64,000 nt of DNA from Lysinibacillus halotolerans (GCF_003711845.1 NZ_RHLQ01000002.1:79117-143116), one strand, 5' to 3'; shown: positions 34,702 through 42,727, counted from the first letter of the stretch. Translations and numbers: made by a program. Notes: generated by a model not told the origin, from the sequence alone.

Positions 34702-35412
34702 ATGAACACAGATGTTAATGTCTTTTTAGCATTCGGTGCAGGGTTTTTAAGTTTTATTTCACCCTGTACTTTGCCCCTTTATCCAGCTTTTTTATCCTAC
34801 ATAACGGGGATGAGCTATGATGAGCTGAAAAATGAAAAAGGGATGTTACAAAAGAGAGCCATTTTACATACGTTATTCTTTTTAATTGGTTTTTCCATCA
34901 TTTTTATTGCCATCGGTTTTGGAACTTCGTTGGCAAGAGATTTTTTCATCTCGTATCAAGATTTATTAAGACAAATTGGTGCAATTCTAATTGTCATTTT
35001 CGGGTTAATGATTGTAGGGTTATTACAAATTGATTTTTTAATGAAAGATCATAAATTTCAATTTAAAAATAGACCGTCTGGATACTTAGGTTCATTATTA
35101 ATTGGCCTTGCATTTGCTGCAGGTTGGACCCCTTGTACAGGTCCGATTTTAATGTCTATTATTACTTTAGCAGGAGCTAATCCACAATCTGGACTATGGT
35201 ATATGTTAGCTTACTACTTTGGCTTTGCAATACCGTTCTTTATATTATCATTCTTCATTTCTAAACTTGGCTGGATTCGTAAACATAGCCAAAAAATCGT
35301 TAAAGTCGGTGGGGTTATTATGATTGCTGTCGGAGTTTTACTATTTTTCGACGGTTTAGATTATATTATTCGCCTGCTTTCTCCTTTCTTTGGAGGATTT
35401 ACCGGTTTTTAA
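34702..35412 (+). CDS. ccdA: Cytochrome c biogenesis thiol-electron carrier CcdA
   Basis: A 236-residue protein with six transmembrane helices, the DsbD/CcdA family. The two redox cysteines are present: Cys22 in [13 protein letters not shown] and Cys145 in [10 protein letters not shown]. CcdA carries reducing power across the membrane to keep apocytochrome c and, in sporulating cells, spore-cortex thiol proteins reduced. The order ccdA, CheY-like gene, CcdC-like gene, then a YneK-like gene on the other strand is that of B. subtilis ccdA-yneI-ccdC(yneJ)-yneK, which confirms the call. RBS AAGGAGAGAAC. Length is typical. Confidence 0.95.
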   Translation: MNTDVNVFLAFGAGFLSFISPCTLPLYPAFLSYITGMSYDELKNEKGMLQKRAILHTLFFLIGFSIIFIAIGFGTSLARDFFISYQDLLRQIGAILIVIFGLMIVGLLQIDFLMKDHKFQFKNRPSGYLGSLLIGLAFAAGWTPCTGPILMSIITLAGANPQSGLWYMLAYYFGFAIPFFILSFFISKLGWIRKHSQKIVKVGGVIMIAVGVLLFFDGLDYIIRLLSPFFGGFTGF

Positions 35413-35460
35413 TAAACTAAAAGAAAATTGCCTGTAATATAGAAAAAAGGGGAATATATT

Positions 35461-35820
35461 ATGCCAACAGTATTAATAGTAGACGATACACTTTTTATGC
35501 GAGTAAAAGTTGGCAATATGTTGAAGGAATGGGGTTTTGAAATTGTTGGAGAAGCTTCAAACGGTAAAGAAGCTGTAGAATTGTATAAACAATTACAGCC
35601 TGATCTCGTCATAATGGATGTTACAATGCCGATTATGTCTGGATTAGATGCTGTAAAAGAAATACTGCCCCAATATCCTAATGCAAATATAATAATGCTA
35701 TCAGCTCTCGATCAACAAAAAATTATAGTTGAAGCAATTGAAGCGGGTGCAAAGGATTTTATTACAAAACCTTTTGAACAAAACCATTTGAAAATGATCG
35801 TTGATAATATTTTTGATTAA
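35461..35820 (+). CDS. Single-domain CheY-like response regulator YneI
   Basis: A 119-residue receiver domain with no output domain. Acidic pocket Asp8-Asp9 (IVDD), phospho-acceptor Asp53 (LVIMDVTMP), Ser81 (MLSAL) and Lys103 (ITKPF) are all present. It sits between ccdA and ccdC exactly as yneI does in B. subtilis. Why a receiver should be in this operon is not known. RBS AAAAGGGGAATATAT. A terminator-like hairpin follows. Confidence 0.92.
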   Translation: MPTVLIVDDTLFMRVKVGNMLKEWGFEIVGEASNGKEAVELYKQLQPDLVIMDVTMPIMSGLDAVKEILPQYPNANIIMLSALDQQKIIVEAIEAGAKDFITKPFEQNHLKMIVDNIFD

Positions 35821-35835
35821 TAATGAACTATAAAG

Positions 35836-35866
35836 AATCCTGCTAATCTTTTAGCAGGATTTTAAT
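35836..35866 (+). terminator. Terminator after yneI-like gene
   Basis: AATCCTGCTAA and TTAGCAGGATT form an 11-bp stem with a 4-base loop, followed by TTAATT; probably partial, since ccdC follows. Confidence 0.8.
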
Positions 35867-35950
35867 TGAGCATATTGTGGAATTTATTTAGAAAATAAGG
35901 TATTATCAATACGTTATTTTATATAGAGATTGCAAGAGGAGGGAAGAGTT

Positions 35951-36442
35951 ATGTTCGTTAATATACCTTCTCAATATTTAATAATCGGTTCAACAGTAAT
36001 GGCAATATTTATGGGATTATTTGTAATGTTTGTTCGTATCCGATCTCAAAAAAAACCAGTTACTGCTAAGAAAATCTTAATTCCTCCCATCGCTATGTCA
36101 TCAGGTGCTCTGATGTTTATTTTTGAGGAATTCCGTGTTACACCGTTACAAATATTAGAAGCTGTCGTAGTTGGAATTATCTTTTCAACCGTATTAATTG
36201 CCACATCTAAATTTGAAGTAAGGCAAGATGAAATTTACATGAAACGTTCAAAAGCTTTTTTCTTTATTTTAGGAGGATTACTCATTATTCGAGTGTTTAT
36301 GAAAGTAATTCTTTCTAATTCCTTTAATATAGGTGAACTTGGCGGAATGTTTTGGATTTTAGCATTCTCTATGCTATGGCCTTGGCGAATCGCCATGTTT
36401 ATACAATATAAAAAAATTGAAAAAAGTTTAATTACAGCTTAA
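35951..36442 (+). CDS. ccdC: CcdC/YneJ-type membrane protein
   Basis: A 163-residue protein with four or five hydrophobic segments (first at about 5-25, MFVNIPSQYLIIGSTVMAIFM) and a conserved middle MSSGALMFIFEEFRVTPLQILEA, matching the CcdC family of cytochrome c maturation accessory proteins. Frame opens at TTG 35930, but ATG 35951 lies 8 bases behind AGAGGAGGG. It is third in the ccdA group. Its exact role in cytochrome maturation is not settled in the family. Confidence 0.85.
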   Translation: MFVNIPSQYLIIGSTVMAIFMGLFVMFVRIRSQKKPVTAKKILIPPIAMSSGALMFIFEEFRVTPLQILEAVVVGIIFSTVLIATSKFEVRQDEIYMKRSKAFFFILGGLLIIRVFMKVILSNSFNIGELGGMFWILAFSMLWPWRIAMFIQYKKIEKSLITA

Positions 36443-36478
36443 ACAAAAGGGATTGTCGATGGACAATCCCTTTTGTTC
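36442..36478. terminator. Bidirectional terminator between ccdC and yneK-like genes
   Basis: AACAAAAGGGATTGTC and GACAATCCCTTTTGTT form a perfect 16-bp stem around GATG; A- and T-rich on both sides. Confidence 0.9.
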
Positions 36479-36495
36479 ATATGTAAAAAGATCAC

Positions 36496-36927
36496 TTATT
36501 CAAAATATTGTTCATAAGGCGATACATCAATTTTCATTTCATCTAATTTTTTTCTTAAAAACTTATGATCCCGTTTTGGTGTTGCTTGAATATAACCTTT
36601 AATAATCAAATCATGGGTTATAGATTTCGCTTTTTCTTTTAAAGCAATTTCTCCAATTTTCCCCGCGATTTTTTCCTTTGCTACTTGTCGAAACAACTCA
36701 GGAACAGGACTTACTAATTCATTTAATAATTCCTTGGACTCATCATTCCAAAGATGGATTGTTTTATCTAAATAATAATTTTGCCAATCCAAATCTGACT
36801 TTCCATCCTGTTTTGGCAATGCCTTCAAAAATTTTCGGAACATGAAAAATCCACCAATACCCATTAACGTAATGAGGACGAATACCCAAAATAATATAAA
36901 CCATAAAAACCAACCTTCTAAATTCAA
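36496..36927 (-). CDS. DUF2621 family membrane-anchored protein (YneK)
   Basis: A 143-residue protein: transmembrane helix at about 6-28 (FLWFILFWVFVLITLMGIG), then a soluble helical domain with conserved DWQNYYLDKTIHLW (about 44-57), a LVSPVPELFRQVAKEKIAGKIGEIAL segment and a C-terminal PKRDHKFLRKKL. This is the DUF2621/YneK family; no function is known. A longer frame starts at 37014, but TTG 36927 has AAAGAGGTG upstream and gives the known family length of about 145, so I chose it. Position beside the ccdA group matches B. subtilis. Confidence 0.85.
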   Translation of the reverse strand: MNLEGWFLWFILFWVFVLITLMGIGGFFMFRKFLKALPKQDGKSDLDWQNYYLDKTIHLWNDESKELLNELVSPVPELFRQVAKEKIAGKIGEIALKEKAKSITHDLIIKGYIQATPKRDHKFLRKKLDEMKIDVSPYEQYFE

Positions 36928-37051
36928 ACCGTTCACCTCTTTAATTTCAATAATATCTATTATAAAAGGAACTTCAAAAGTTTTCACTAAATTTAATGTC
37001 TCTTTTTCCATCATTAGAAGGTATTTATATTAATGAAAGGGGGAATGAAAG

Positions 37052-37270
37052 ATGGCAGCATATAATTTTGAAAATGCCACATTAAAATTATCATTTGAAA
37101 CAGGGGTTGATGAGCAAGGCAAGCCAATTATAACTTCTAAGACGTACAGAAATGTCCGTGCTAATGTGGAAGCTTCACAAATTGCTGCAGTAGTTCAAGT
37201 GTTAGCAAGTCTTTCAAACTACACATTACAAAAAGCACAAAAAATCGAAACTGAATTTGTCGAACTATAA
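37052..37270 (+). CDS. DUF1659 domain protein
   Basis: A 72-residue soluble protein, mostly beta then a C-terminal helix, with typical DUF1659 text: LKLSFETGVDEQGKPIITSKTYRNV and SQIAAVVQVLASLSNYTLQKAQKIE. Function unknown. It begins a three-gene set (DUF1659, DUF2922, YvrJ) that is common together in Bacillales. RBS AAAGGGGGAATGAA. The paired partner follows 29 bases later. Confidence 0.88.
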   Translation: MAAYNFENATLKLSFETGVDEQGKPIITSKTYRNVRANVEASQIAAVVQVLASLSNYTLQKAQKIETEFVEL

Positions 37271-37299
37271 TGCAATGAAAAAAGAAGGGAGTTTTTTAA

Positions 37300-37527
37300 A
37301 TGGCACAAGTATTAGAGTTGAAATTTGATACAGCCAATGGCAAAACAATGACACTATCTGTAAATGAACCGAAACCAAACTTAACACCTACGGAAATCAC
37401 AGCGGCGATGCAAACAATTATGACAGCTGATGTTTTTCATAATGAAGGACATAAATTAGTAGCGATAAATCAAGCCCGTATTATTGAACGCAATATTTCG
37501 GAATTTAATTTAACACAAAATAGTTAA
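37300..37527 (+). CDS. DUF2922 domain protein
   Basis: A 75-residue protein with DUF2922 marks: KFDTANGKTMTLSVNEPKPNLTPTEI then a helical AAMQTIMTADVF and KLVAINQARIIERN. DUF2922 and DUF1659 look like distant relatives of one fold and occur together. Function unknown. RBS AGAAGGGAG. Ends at a terminator, after which the YvrJ gene follows. Confidence 0.9.
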   Translation: MAQVLELKFDTANGKTMTLSVNEPKPNLTPTEITAAMQTIMTADVFHNEGHKLVAINQARIIERNISEFNLTQNS

Positions 37528-37546
37528 AAGAACATCAGATTAGAAG

Positions 37547-37584
37547 TCGGCAAAATCATCCATCAGATTTTGTCGGCTTTTTTA
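37547..37584 (+). terminator. Terminator of the DUF1659-DUF2922 pair
   Basis: GTCGGCAAAATC pairs with GATTTTGTCGGC (two G-U pairs) around ATCCATCA, then T6ATT. Confidence 0.88.
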
Positions 37585-37614
37585 TTCAAGTTATATCGAA
37601 TGGAGGAAAAATTG

Positions 37615-37743
37615 ATGCAAGAATGGGTCTCTTTAGTTCAAGAAATCGGTTTTCCAATACTCGTATCATTTTATTTGTTGTACCGTATTGAAACGAAACT
37701 TGATGCAATTCACACTGCCATTATATCCATGCATCAAAATTAA
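37615..37743 (+). CDS. YvrJ family small membrane protein
   Basis: A 42-residue protein with one hydrophobic segment and the YvrJ family pattern: WVSLVQEIGFPILVSFYLLYRIETKLDAI, ending in a short polar tail. YvrJ proteins are about 45 residues; function unknown. ATG 37615 follows TGGAGGAAAAATTG (an in-frame TTG three bases earlier is also possible). It comes after the DUF1659-DUF2922 pair and its terminator, as in other Bacillales. Confidence 0.88.
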   Translation: MQEWVSLVQEIGFPILVSFYLLYRIETKLDAIHTAIISMHQN

Positions 37744-37858
37744 TTGTTAAAATAAAGTGGTAAAATTCACAAATTTGTTCGAGAACTATTAACTCGAATG
37801 GTTGTACTAAGTTTAGTATTTCGATAATATGAGAGAAGGACTAGAGGGAGTGAATACA

Positions 37859-38473
37859 TTGAAAAAGAAATTAGTCGGACTTATCGGAATACTAACACTT
37901 ATAACTATTTTAAGTGCATGTAGCAATTATAAATTTAAACCGGATATTGAATATGAAGTGGAAGATTTTACAGCTATGAATCATCGCGGTGAAGAAGTTT
38001 CGCTCGAGCAATTAAAAGGGAAACCTTGGTTAGCTATGTTTATATTTACAAATTGTACAACGATTTGTCAGCCAATGACTTTTAATATGACAACAATTCA
38101 AGAAGAATTAGAAAAACGTGGAGTGGAAGATTACAACATTGTCGGTTTCTCCGTAGACCCAGCCAATGATACACCGGAAGTACTTTCTGAGTATTTAAGT
38201 CATTACACATTAGCAGATGAATCGAAATGGAATTTACTAACGAATTATGATCAAAAATGGATTGAACAGTTCGCATTAAATTCATTTAAATCATTAGTGA
38301 AAATGCCGAAAGAAGGGGATCAAGTTATTCATGGTTCAACTTTTTACCTTGTAGATGAAAAAGGAACGGCAGTTAAAAGTTATACTGGTTATTCTGACAG
38401 TGCAGATGGTGTTCCATATGAGACGATTGCAATCGATATGGAAACTTTAATTAAAGAAAGATTAGATAAATAA
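37859..38473 (+). CDS. Sco1/SenC-type copper chaperone lipoprotein (YpmQ-like)
   Basis: A 204-residue thioredoxin-fold lipoprotein. The signal peptide MKKKLVGLIGILTLITILSA ends in a lipobox Ser-Ala-Cys21. Copper ligands are in place: Cys66 and Cys70 (FTNCTTICQPM) and His158 (VIHGSTFYLV). Sco proteins load the CuA centre of cytochrome c oxidase. The frame opens at ATG 37829, but TTG 37859 follows AGAGGGAGTG and starts the signal peptide cleanly, so I chose it. It lies near the ccdA group but in a separate unit with its own terminator. Function is firm by family. Confidence 0.93.
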   Translation: MKKKLVGLIGILTLITILSACSNYKFKPDIEYEVEDFTAMNHRGEEVSLEQLKGKPWLAMFIFTNCTTICQPMTFNMTTIQEELEKRGVEDYNIVGFSVDPANDTPEVLSEYLSHYTLADESKWNLLTNYDQKWIEQFALNSFKSLVKMPKEGDQVIHGSTFYLVDEKGTAVKSYTGYSDSADGVPYETIAIDMETLIKERLDK

Positions 38474-38481
38474 AATTTTAA

Positions 38482-38513
38482 AAGTCAGGTATAGTTGCCT
38501 GGCTTTTTTTATG
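38482..38513 (+). terminator. Terminator of the Sco-type gene
   Basis: AGTCAGG pairs with CCTGGCT around an 8-base loop, then T7. Confidence 0.88.
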
Positions 38514-38597
38514 TTTTTTCTTTCCATTCATCCTTTTAGGAATAATTTTATTGAAATAACAGAAAATAAAAGTGTAAATTTGAATGGAGGTAAGAAA

Positions 38598-39029
38598 ATG
38601 AAAACTGTTTCTGAAATCATGACGAAAGATATTAAAGTATGTACCCCCCACGATTCTGTAACAGCTGCTGCCAAAATTATGCGCGATATTGAGTGTGGTT
38701 CCGTACCTGTTTGTGAAGGAAAGGAAGTAGTAGGGATTATTACTGACCGTGATATCGTAATCACTTGTGTAGCAGAAGGAAAAGATAGTAATTCTGTTCA
38801 CTGTCATGACTGTATGTCAACTGATGTTGTTACGTGTACAGCGGATACTGATATTCATGAATGTGCACGAATGATGGCACAGCACCAAATCCGTCGTATT
38901 CCAGTTGTAGAAAATGGAGAAATTGTAGGTATAATTGCAATTGGTGACTTAGCAAGAGAGAATATTTATGTGAATGAAGCAGGGGATGCTTTAAGTGATA
39001 TTTCTGAGCACTCTCGTTACGATCATTAA
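38598..39029 (+). CDS. CBS-domain pair protein
   Basis: A 143-residue protein made of two CBS domains: about 4-60 (MTKDIKVCTPHDSVTAAAKIM, VVGIITDRDIVI) and about 72-130 (MSTDVVTCTADTDIHECARMM, VGIIAIGDLAREN). CBS pairs bind adenosine nucleotides or related ligands. Unusual are the many cysteines (C12, C32, C37, C56, C69, C73, C80, C89), more than typical. It resembles the YhcV/YlbB type in B. subtilis, whose roles are not known. The frame is open from 38511, but ATG 38598 has TGGAGGTAAG, so that start is used. Confidence 0.88.
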   Translation: MKTVSEIMTKDIKVCTPHDSVTAAAKIMRDIECGSVPVCEGKEVVGIITDRDIVITCVAEGKDSNSVHCHDCMSTDVVTCTADTDIHECARMMAQHQIRRIPVVENGEIVGIIAIGDLARENIYVNEAGDALSDISEHSRYDH

Positions 39030-39104
39030 AATGAATTAACGGTTAAAAGACGAAATATAAAAATCTGCTATTTTCTATGAAGTGTGTCAAATGGTCAATA
39101 CAGA

Positions 39105-39132
39105 AGTCATAGCATTTTTTTATGCTATGACT
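39105..39132. terminator. Hairpin between convergent CBS and metI-like genes
   Basis: AGTCATAGCAT and ATGCTATGACT form an 11-bp stem around T6. No good T-run downstream on either strand, so termination is uncertain. Confidence 0.5.
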
Positions 39133-39199
39133 ATTTTGGTTGACGTCATTGTCTACGTACATTTCATTAAAAACGAGCAGATTTTTCTTATGTTATGTT

Positions 39200-40306
39200 T
39201 TAAAACTCTTGTCTTAATTGATCAAATACTTGTTTTAAATCAGCAATAATATCCTCAGCTTCTTCTACTCCAACAGAGAAACGTAACAAACGATCATCCA
39301 CACCACGTGCAACTCGCTCTTCATATGGAATATCCGCATGGGTTTGGGTAGCTGGGTAAGTAATAAAACTTTCAACTCCTCCAAGACTCTCCGCAAAGGT
39401 AATTAATTGAATTTTTTGAAGGAAAGGATCTACCATTTCTGCTTTTTGAACTCTAAAGGATAACATACCACCTTTACCGGTATACAAAACATCGCTTACT
39501 AAAGGTTCAGATTCTAGATAAGCGGCTACTTTTTTACCGTTTTGATCATGTTGTTTTAAACGAAGGTGCATCGTTTTTAATCCTCTAATGACAAGCCAAC
39601 TATCCATAGGGGAAAGTACTAATCCCATTCCATTATGGGCAAAGGCTAATTTTTCACATAAACTTTCTCCTTTAGCAACGACTAATCCTGCTAATACATC
39701 ATTATGTCCTGCAATATATTTCGTTGCACTATGTAATACAATATCTGCACCATGTTCGATTGGACGCTGGAAGTATGGTGTATAGAAAGTATTGTCAACG
39801 ATAAATAATAAATGATGCTTTTTACAAATTGCTGCAAATTGATCAAGATCAAATTCAATCATAAGTGGGTTTGTCGGTGTTTCAAGGAAAATTGCTTTCG
39901 TATTTTCGTTAACAAGACCTTCTATCTCTTCAATAGAAGAAAAATAGACAGGGTTTATATTATATGTTTCACTAAACGTTTTTAATAAGCGGTATGTACC
40001 ACCGTAAATATCATCAGGTACGATAATTTCATCTCCTGGTTTAAACAAGGAAAGAACGAGCTGAACTGCTGCCATACCTGAACTACAAGCAAAACCAGCA
40101 TCACCATTTTCTAAGTCAGCAATACCTTTTTCTAAAATTTCACGTGTTGGATTTTTCGTTCGAGTGTAATCATATCCAGTCGACTGTCCAATTCCATTAT
40201 GTTTATAAGCCGTTGACATATAAATGGGAGGATTGACAGCACCCGTTTTAATATCACTTAAATTTCCTAATTGAACAAGCTTCGTTTCAATTGAACGCTT
40301 TGTCAT
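39200..40306 (-). CDS. metI: Cystathionine gamma-synthase / O-acetylhomoserine sulfhydrylase MetI
   Basis: A 368-residue PLP enzyme of the Cys/Met metabolism family, very like B. subtilis MetI, which joins O-acetylhomoserine with cysteine (or sulphide) in methionine synthesis. Marks: PIYMSTAYKHNGIGQSTGYDYTRTKNPTRE, FACSSGMAA (about 79-87), IFLETPTNPL, VDNTFYTPYFQRP (about 166-178), the PLP lysine in LHSATKYIAGHND (about 190-202) and LGGVESFITYPATQTH near the end. Start ATG 40306 follows AAGAAGTGATTT. No SAM riboswitch is seen upstream, and MetC, which often follows, is absent, so regulation may differ from the B. subtilis metIC operon. Confidence 0.93.
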   Translation of the reverse strand: MTKRSIETKLVQLGNLSDIKTGAVNPPIYMSTAYKHNGIGQSTGYDYTRTKNPTREILEKGIADLENGDAGFACSSGMAAVQLVLSLFKPGDEIIVPDDIYGGTYRLLKTFSETYNINPVYFSSIEEIEGLVNENTKAIFLETPTNPLMIEFDLDQFAAICKKHHLLFIVDNTFYTPYFQRPIEHGADIVLHSATKYIAGHNDVLAGLVVAKGESLCEKLAFAHNGMGLVLSPMDSWLVIRGLKTMHLRLKQHDQNGKKVAAYLESEPLVSDVLYTGKGGMLSFRVQKAEMVDPFLQKIQLITFAESLGGVESFITYPATQTHADIPYEERVARGVDDRLLRFSVGVEEAEDIIADLKQVFDQLRQEF

Positions 40307-40463
40307 ATAAATCACTTCTTTCTCTTTCAAAGTTGTCACATTTTACGAAACATTAGCAATGAACCGATTATTAATATAATTTATCACGTTAAAGTAGTGA
40401 AAACAACACTCTCGTAATGAAAGATAATATTTACATGGAAAAAGAATGAAAAAAGGTATAAAT

Positions 40464-40499
40464 AAAAAGTATTTAACCAATAATAGCTAAATACTTTTT
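40464..40499 (-). terminator. Terminator of mscL
   Basis: On the minus strand AAAAAGTATTTA and TAAATACTTTTT form a 12-bp stem with a 12-base loop. Confidence 0.82.
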
Positions 40500-40502
40500 G
40501 AA

Positions 40503-40895
40503 TTAAGATTGTTTATTTTTTAATAAATCACGAATTTCCATCAGTAGCTCTTCTTTTACATCAACTTCAGGAGCTGAAGGCTCTTCTGCTGTTTCTTCTT
40601 TCTTTTTACGATTTAATTTCGTTAATAGTCGTAATACCATAAAGATAGAAAAGGCAATAATAATGAAGTCAATGATAGATTGGATAAATACACCGAGTTT
40701 AATTTCTGCTTCGCCAATACCGAAAATAAGGCTATTTGTTAAATTTATACCACCTGTAATCATACCGATAAGTGGGGTAATAATATTTTCTACTAATGAT
40801 GAAACAATTTTACCGAAAGCAGCACCAATAACAACACCGATTGCTAGATCGATAACATTACCTCTCATAGCAAATTCTTTAAACTCTTTCCACAT
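40503..40895 (-). CDS. mscL: Large-conductance mechanosensitive channel
   Basis: A 130-residue membrane protein, two transmembrane helices: [44 protein letters not shown] at the N-terminus and [15 protein letters not shown] in the middle, then an acidic tail with [24 protein letters not shown]. This is the MscL signature; the pentamer opens under membrane tension to release solutes in osmotic downshock. Start ATG 40895 follows CAAGGAGTGATATAAA. It is divergent from the transglycosylase-like gene. Confidence 0.97.
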   Translation of the reverse strand: MWKEFKEFAMRGNVIDLAIGVVIGAAFGKIVSSLVENIITPLIGMITGGINLTNSLIFGIGEAEIKLGVFIQSIIDFIIIAFSIFMVLRLLTKLNRKKKEETAEEPSAPEVDVKEELLMEIRDLLKNKQS

Positions 40896-41038
40896 TTTAT
40901 ATCACTCCTTGTTGTATAATACATAAATAGTATAGAAAGCTATTTTACATAAAGCTACCTTTTATTACAATATTTAAAATAAATTTTATTTAATTAATAG
41001 TTTTGAATCATAAATATCTCTTTAAGGATGTGGCTAAA

Positions 41039-41728
41039 GTGGCAAATAAAACTTTTAAAAAAAAGCCAAAAAAACCATTGATTAGCCCTGCTAAAAAATT
41101 ATTTCTTATCGTTTTATTAATTCCTGTTTCCGTAACAGTTTATTTTTGTGTTTTTTTAGTTTGGGATAATATAAAAAATTTCTCCTCGCTTCATCATGAG
41201 GAGAAAATTAACATTCAAGAACATTTTGATATTGAAATTCCAGAGGAGTATATCCCTATATATATTTCAGCAGGAGAAGCATATGGAGTACCATGGACAT
41301 TATTAGCAGCACATCATCGTGTAGAAACAAAATTTTCAACTATGAAGGAATTAATATCTCCCGCTGGAGCTGAAGGACATATGCAATTTATGCCGTGTAC
41401 CTTTGTCGGTTGGAATCATCCAACATGCAGTGGGTTAGGAGAAGGGGAAATTCCTGCAGTTGAAAAAACAAATCCTGAAATGATCGAAAAATACGGTGGA
41501 TTTGGGGTTGATGCAAATGGCGATGGTATAGCCGACCCTTACGATATTGAAGATGCCATTTATAGTGCAGCAAATTACTTATCAAAATCAGGAGCTTCTG
41601 ACGGAGAGTTGAGAAAGGCCATTTTTAATTATAACCATAGCGAAGAATATGTAGAAGATATATTGTATTATTATCATCTATATGAAGAAGTCGGCGAGGA
41701 ACTTGTACAATTGAGTCGAAAAAATTAA
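41039..41728 (+). CDS. Membrane-anchored lytic transglycosylase-like protein
   Basis: About 229 residues from GTG 41039 (the frame also opens at TTG 41003, 12 codons earlier). A Lys-rich cytoplasmic tail is followed by one transmembrane helix (about 20-45, LFLIVLLIPVSVTVYFCVFLVW) and an extracytoplasmic lysozyme-like domain. Pattern AGEAYGVPWTLLAAHHRVETKF contains the likely catalytic Glu, with PAGAEGHMQFMPCTFVGW and FGVDANGDGIADPYDIEDAIYSAANYL further on, as in SLT-type transglycosylases of the CwlT/YomI N-terminal domain type. It probably cleaves peptidoglycan glycan strands; substrate specificity is not shown. Neighbour of mscL but divergent. Confidence 0.8.
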   Translation: MANKTFKKKPKKPLISPAKKLFLIVLLIPVSVTVYFCVFLVWDNIKNFSSLHHEEKINIQEHFDIEIPEEYIPIYISAGEAYGVPWTLLAAHHRVETKFSTMKELISPAGAEGHMQFMPCTFVGWNHPTCSGLGEGEIPAVEKTNPEMIEKYGGFGVDANGDGIADPYDIEDAIYSAANYLSKSGASDGELRKAIFNYNHSEEYVEDILYYYHLYEEVGEELVQLSRKN

Positions 41729-41767
41729 ATATCATTTATAAAAAACTGCCTTTTTTCTACGGCAAAA

Positions 41768-41839
41768 AAAGACGAAAGACTCATCATTCATCGATTTGGA
41801 TACATCATATAGTTTGAATGAGTGGAGACTTTCGTCTTT
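41768..41839 (+). terminator. Long hairpin after the transglycosylase-like gene
   Basis: AAAGACGAAAG and CTTTCGTCTTT form the outer 11-bp stem, CATTCA and TGAATG an inner one, within about 70 bases, followed by ATCCG. May terminate either convergent gene; T-run is weak. Confidence 0.55.
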
Positions 41840-41887
41840 ATCCGTAGTTAAAAACAAATTTTATTCTTTTTAGACAAGAACATTGAA

Positions 41888-42145
41888 TTAAGTCGCTTTT
41901 CTCATTGATCTCATAATGAGACTTACAATAAAGATTAAAACGATTGCACCAATTAGAGCAGGGAAAACGTAAAAATCAGAAACTTGCCATCCCCAATTTC
42001 CTAACACAGCACTGCCGATCCAGGAACCAACGATACCGGCTACAATGTTTCCGATAATTCCTCCAGGCACATCTCTACCGATAATGACTCCAGCAAGCCA
42101 CCCAAGTACTCCGCCAATAACTAAATACCAAATGAAGCTCATCAT
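41888..42145 (-). CDS. GlsB/YeaQ/YmgE family stress membrane protein
   Basis: An 85-residue Gly-rich protein with two or three transmembrane segments: MMSFIWYLVIGGVLGWLAGVIIGRDVPGGIIGNIVAGIVGSWIGSAVLG and a C-terminal VFPALIGAIVLIFIVSLIMRSMRKAT. This is the transglycosylase-associated/GlsB family, often a sigma-B or general stress protein of unknown function. ATG 42145 (42142 also possible) follows AAAGGAGTTGACT. Monocistronic. Confidence 0.92.
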   Translation of the reverse strand: MMSFIWYLVIGGVLGWLAGVIIGRDVPGGIIGNIVAGIVGSWIGSAVLGNWGWQVSDFYVFPALIGAIVLIFIVSLIMRSMRKAT

Positions 42146-42381
42146 TATTTAGTCAACTCCTTTTATTTATTAAAAGCGTGTACTTACCTATAGCCTAAAA
42201 TTTGATCATTAAACTTGAATTAAAGTCTTACATCCTAGGTAATACAGCTCTTTAGTAAGTAATATGCACAATTATTAAAGAACAAATGCATCAATACATT
42301 CGAATTTAATTGGATCCGTAAATCATCCAACGGTTTTCATTGAAAATTTTTAAAAAACGTTCACAAAATATTCAAAAACTT

Positions 42382-42410
42382 TTGCTTTTTTAAAAAAGAG
42401 GGAGTATAAT
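42382..42410 (+). promoter_or_regulatory. Sigma-A promoter of the 35-residue peptide gene
   Basis: TTGCTT (42382-42387) and TATAAT (42405-42410) are separated by exactly 17 bases. Transcription would start near 42417, 35 bases ahead of the ATG. Confidence 0.8.
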
Positions 42411-42451
42411 TTCAAAAAAGAAATAAAAAATAAAAAAATGAGGTGTTTAGT

Positions 42452-42559
42452 ATGGATATGAAAATGATGAAAAAGTTAAATCGACGTGGAATACTTTTGG
42501 CCTTTTTGCACAGTGTCATACTATTGAACCTCTCATGGGATTTATTTCTAATAAAATAA
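42452..42559 (+). CDS. Small hydrophobic peptide of unknown function (35 aa)
   Basis: I do not recognise this gene. It codes for a 35-residue peptide: basic head MDMKMMKKLNRRG, then a hydrophobic run ILLAFLHSVILLNLSW, then DLFLIK. One membrane-spanning or membrane-surface helix with positive inside charge is expected. It has every element of a real gene: a consensus promoter at 42382, GAGGTG 6 bases before the ATG, and a perfect terminator 13 bases after the stop. It lies between the GlsB-type stress gene (other strand) and ilvD, in an otherwise empty region. Possibilities: a type I toxin-like peptide, a membrane regulator, or an attenuation leader (Leu/Ile-rich) for ilvD; the terminator directly after it and 380 bases to ilvD make the last less likely. 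No antisense RNA is evident by eye. Confidence 0.55.
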   Translation: MDMKMMKKLNRRGILLAFLHSVILLNLSWDLFLIK

Positions 42560-42571
42560 CAATGCATCAGC

Positions 42572-42606
42572 AAAAGCCTAGTAAATACTAGGCTTTTTAT
42601 TTTTTC
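42572..42606 (+). terminator. Terminator of the 35-residue peptide gene
   Basis: AAAAGCCTAGTA and TACTAGGCTTTT form a 12-bp stem with an AA loop followed by T-rich TATTTTTTC. Confidence 0.93.
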
Positions 42607-42704
42607 AAAAAAAGATTTTTAACATCCATATGATAAGAGCTCCTTCAAAGAAAATGAATCTGATTATCAAAATTAATTATTGGATTTTATTTAATAAATC
42701 ATAA

Positions 42705-42727
42705 AATTTTGAAAAAATTTCAAAATT
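42705..42727. promoter_or_regulatory. CodY-box-like perfect inverted repeat upstream of ilvD
   Basis: AATTTTGAAA-AAA-TTTCAAAATT is a perfect 10-bp inverted repeat. The internal AATTTTGAAAAAATT differs from the CodY consensus AATTTTCWGAAAATT at two positions. It lies about 95 bases upstream of the ilvD -35. CodY control of branched-chain genes is well known in Bacillales; binding here is inferred. Confidence 0.5.

Noticed and set aside
40307..40460. SAM riboswitch expected upstream of metI
   Set aside because: The upstream region shows no S-box consensus (no AGAG..GGCNCAC core), so no riboswitch was called.
42452..42606. Ile/Leu attenuation leader of ilvD
   Set aside because: The peptide is Leu/Ile-rich, but its terminator is immediate and ilvD lies 380 bases on with its own promoter, so a classical leader is unlikely; kept as an independent small gene.
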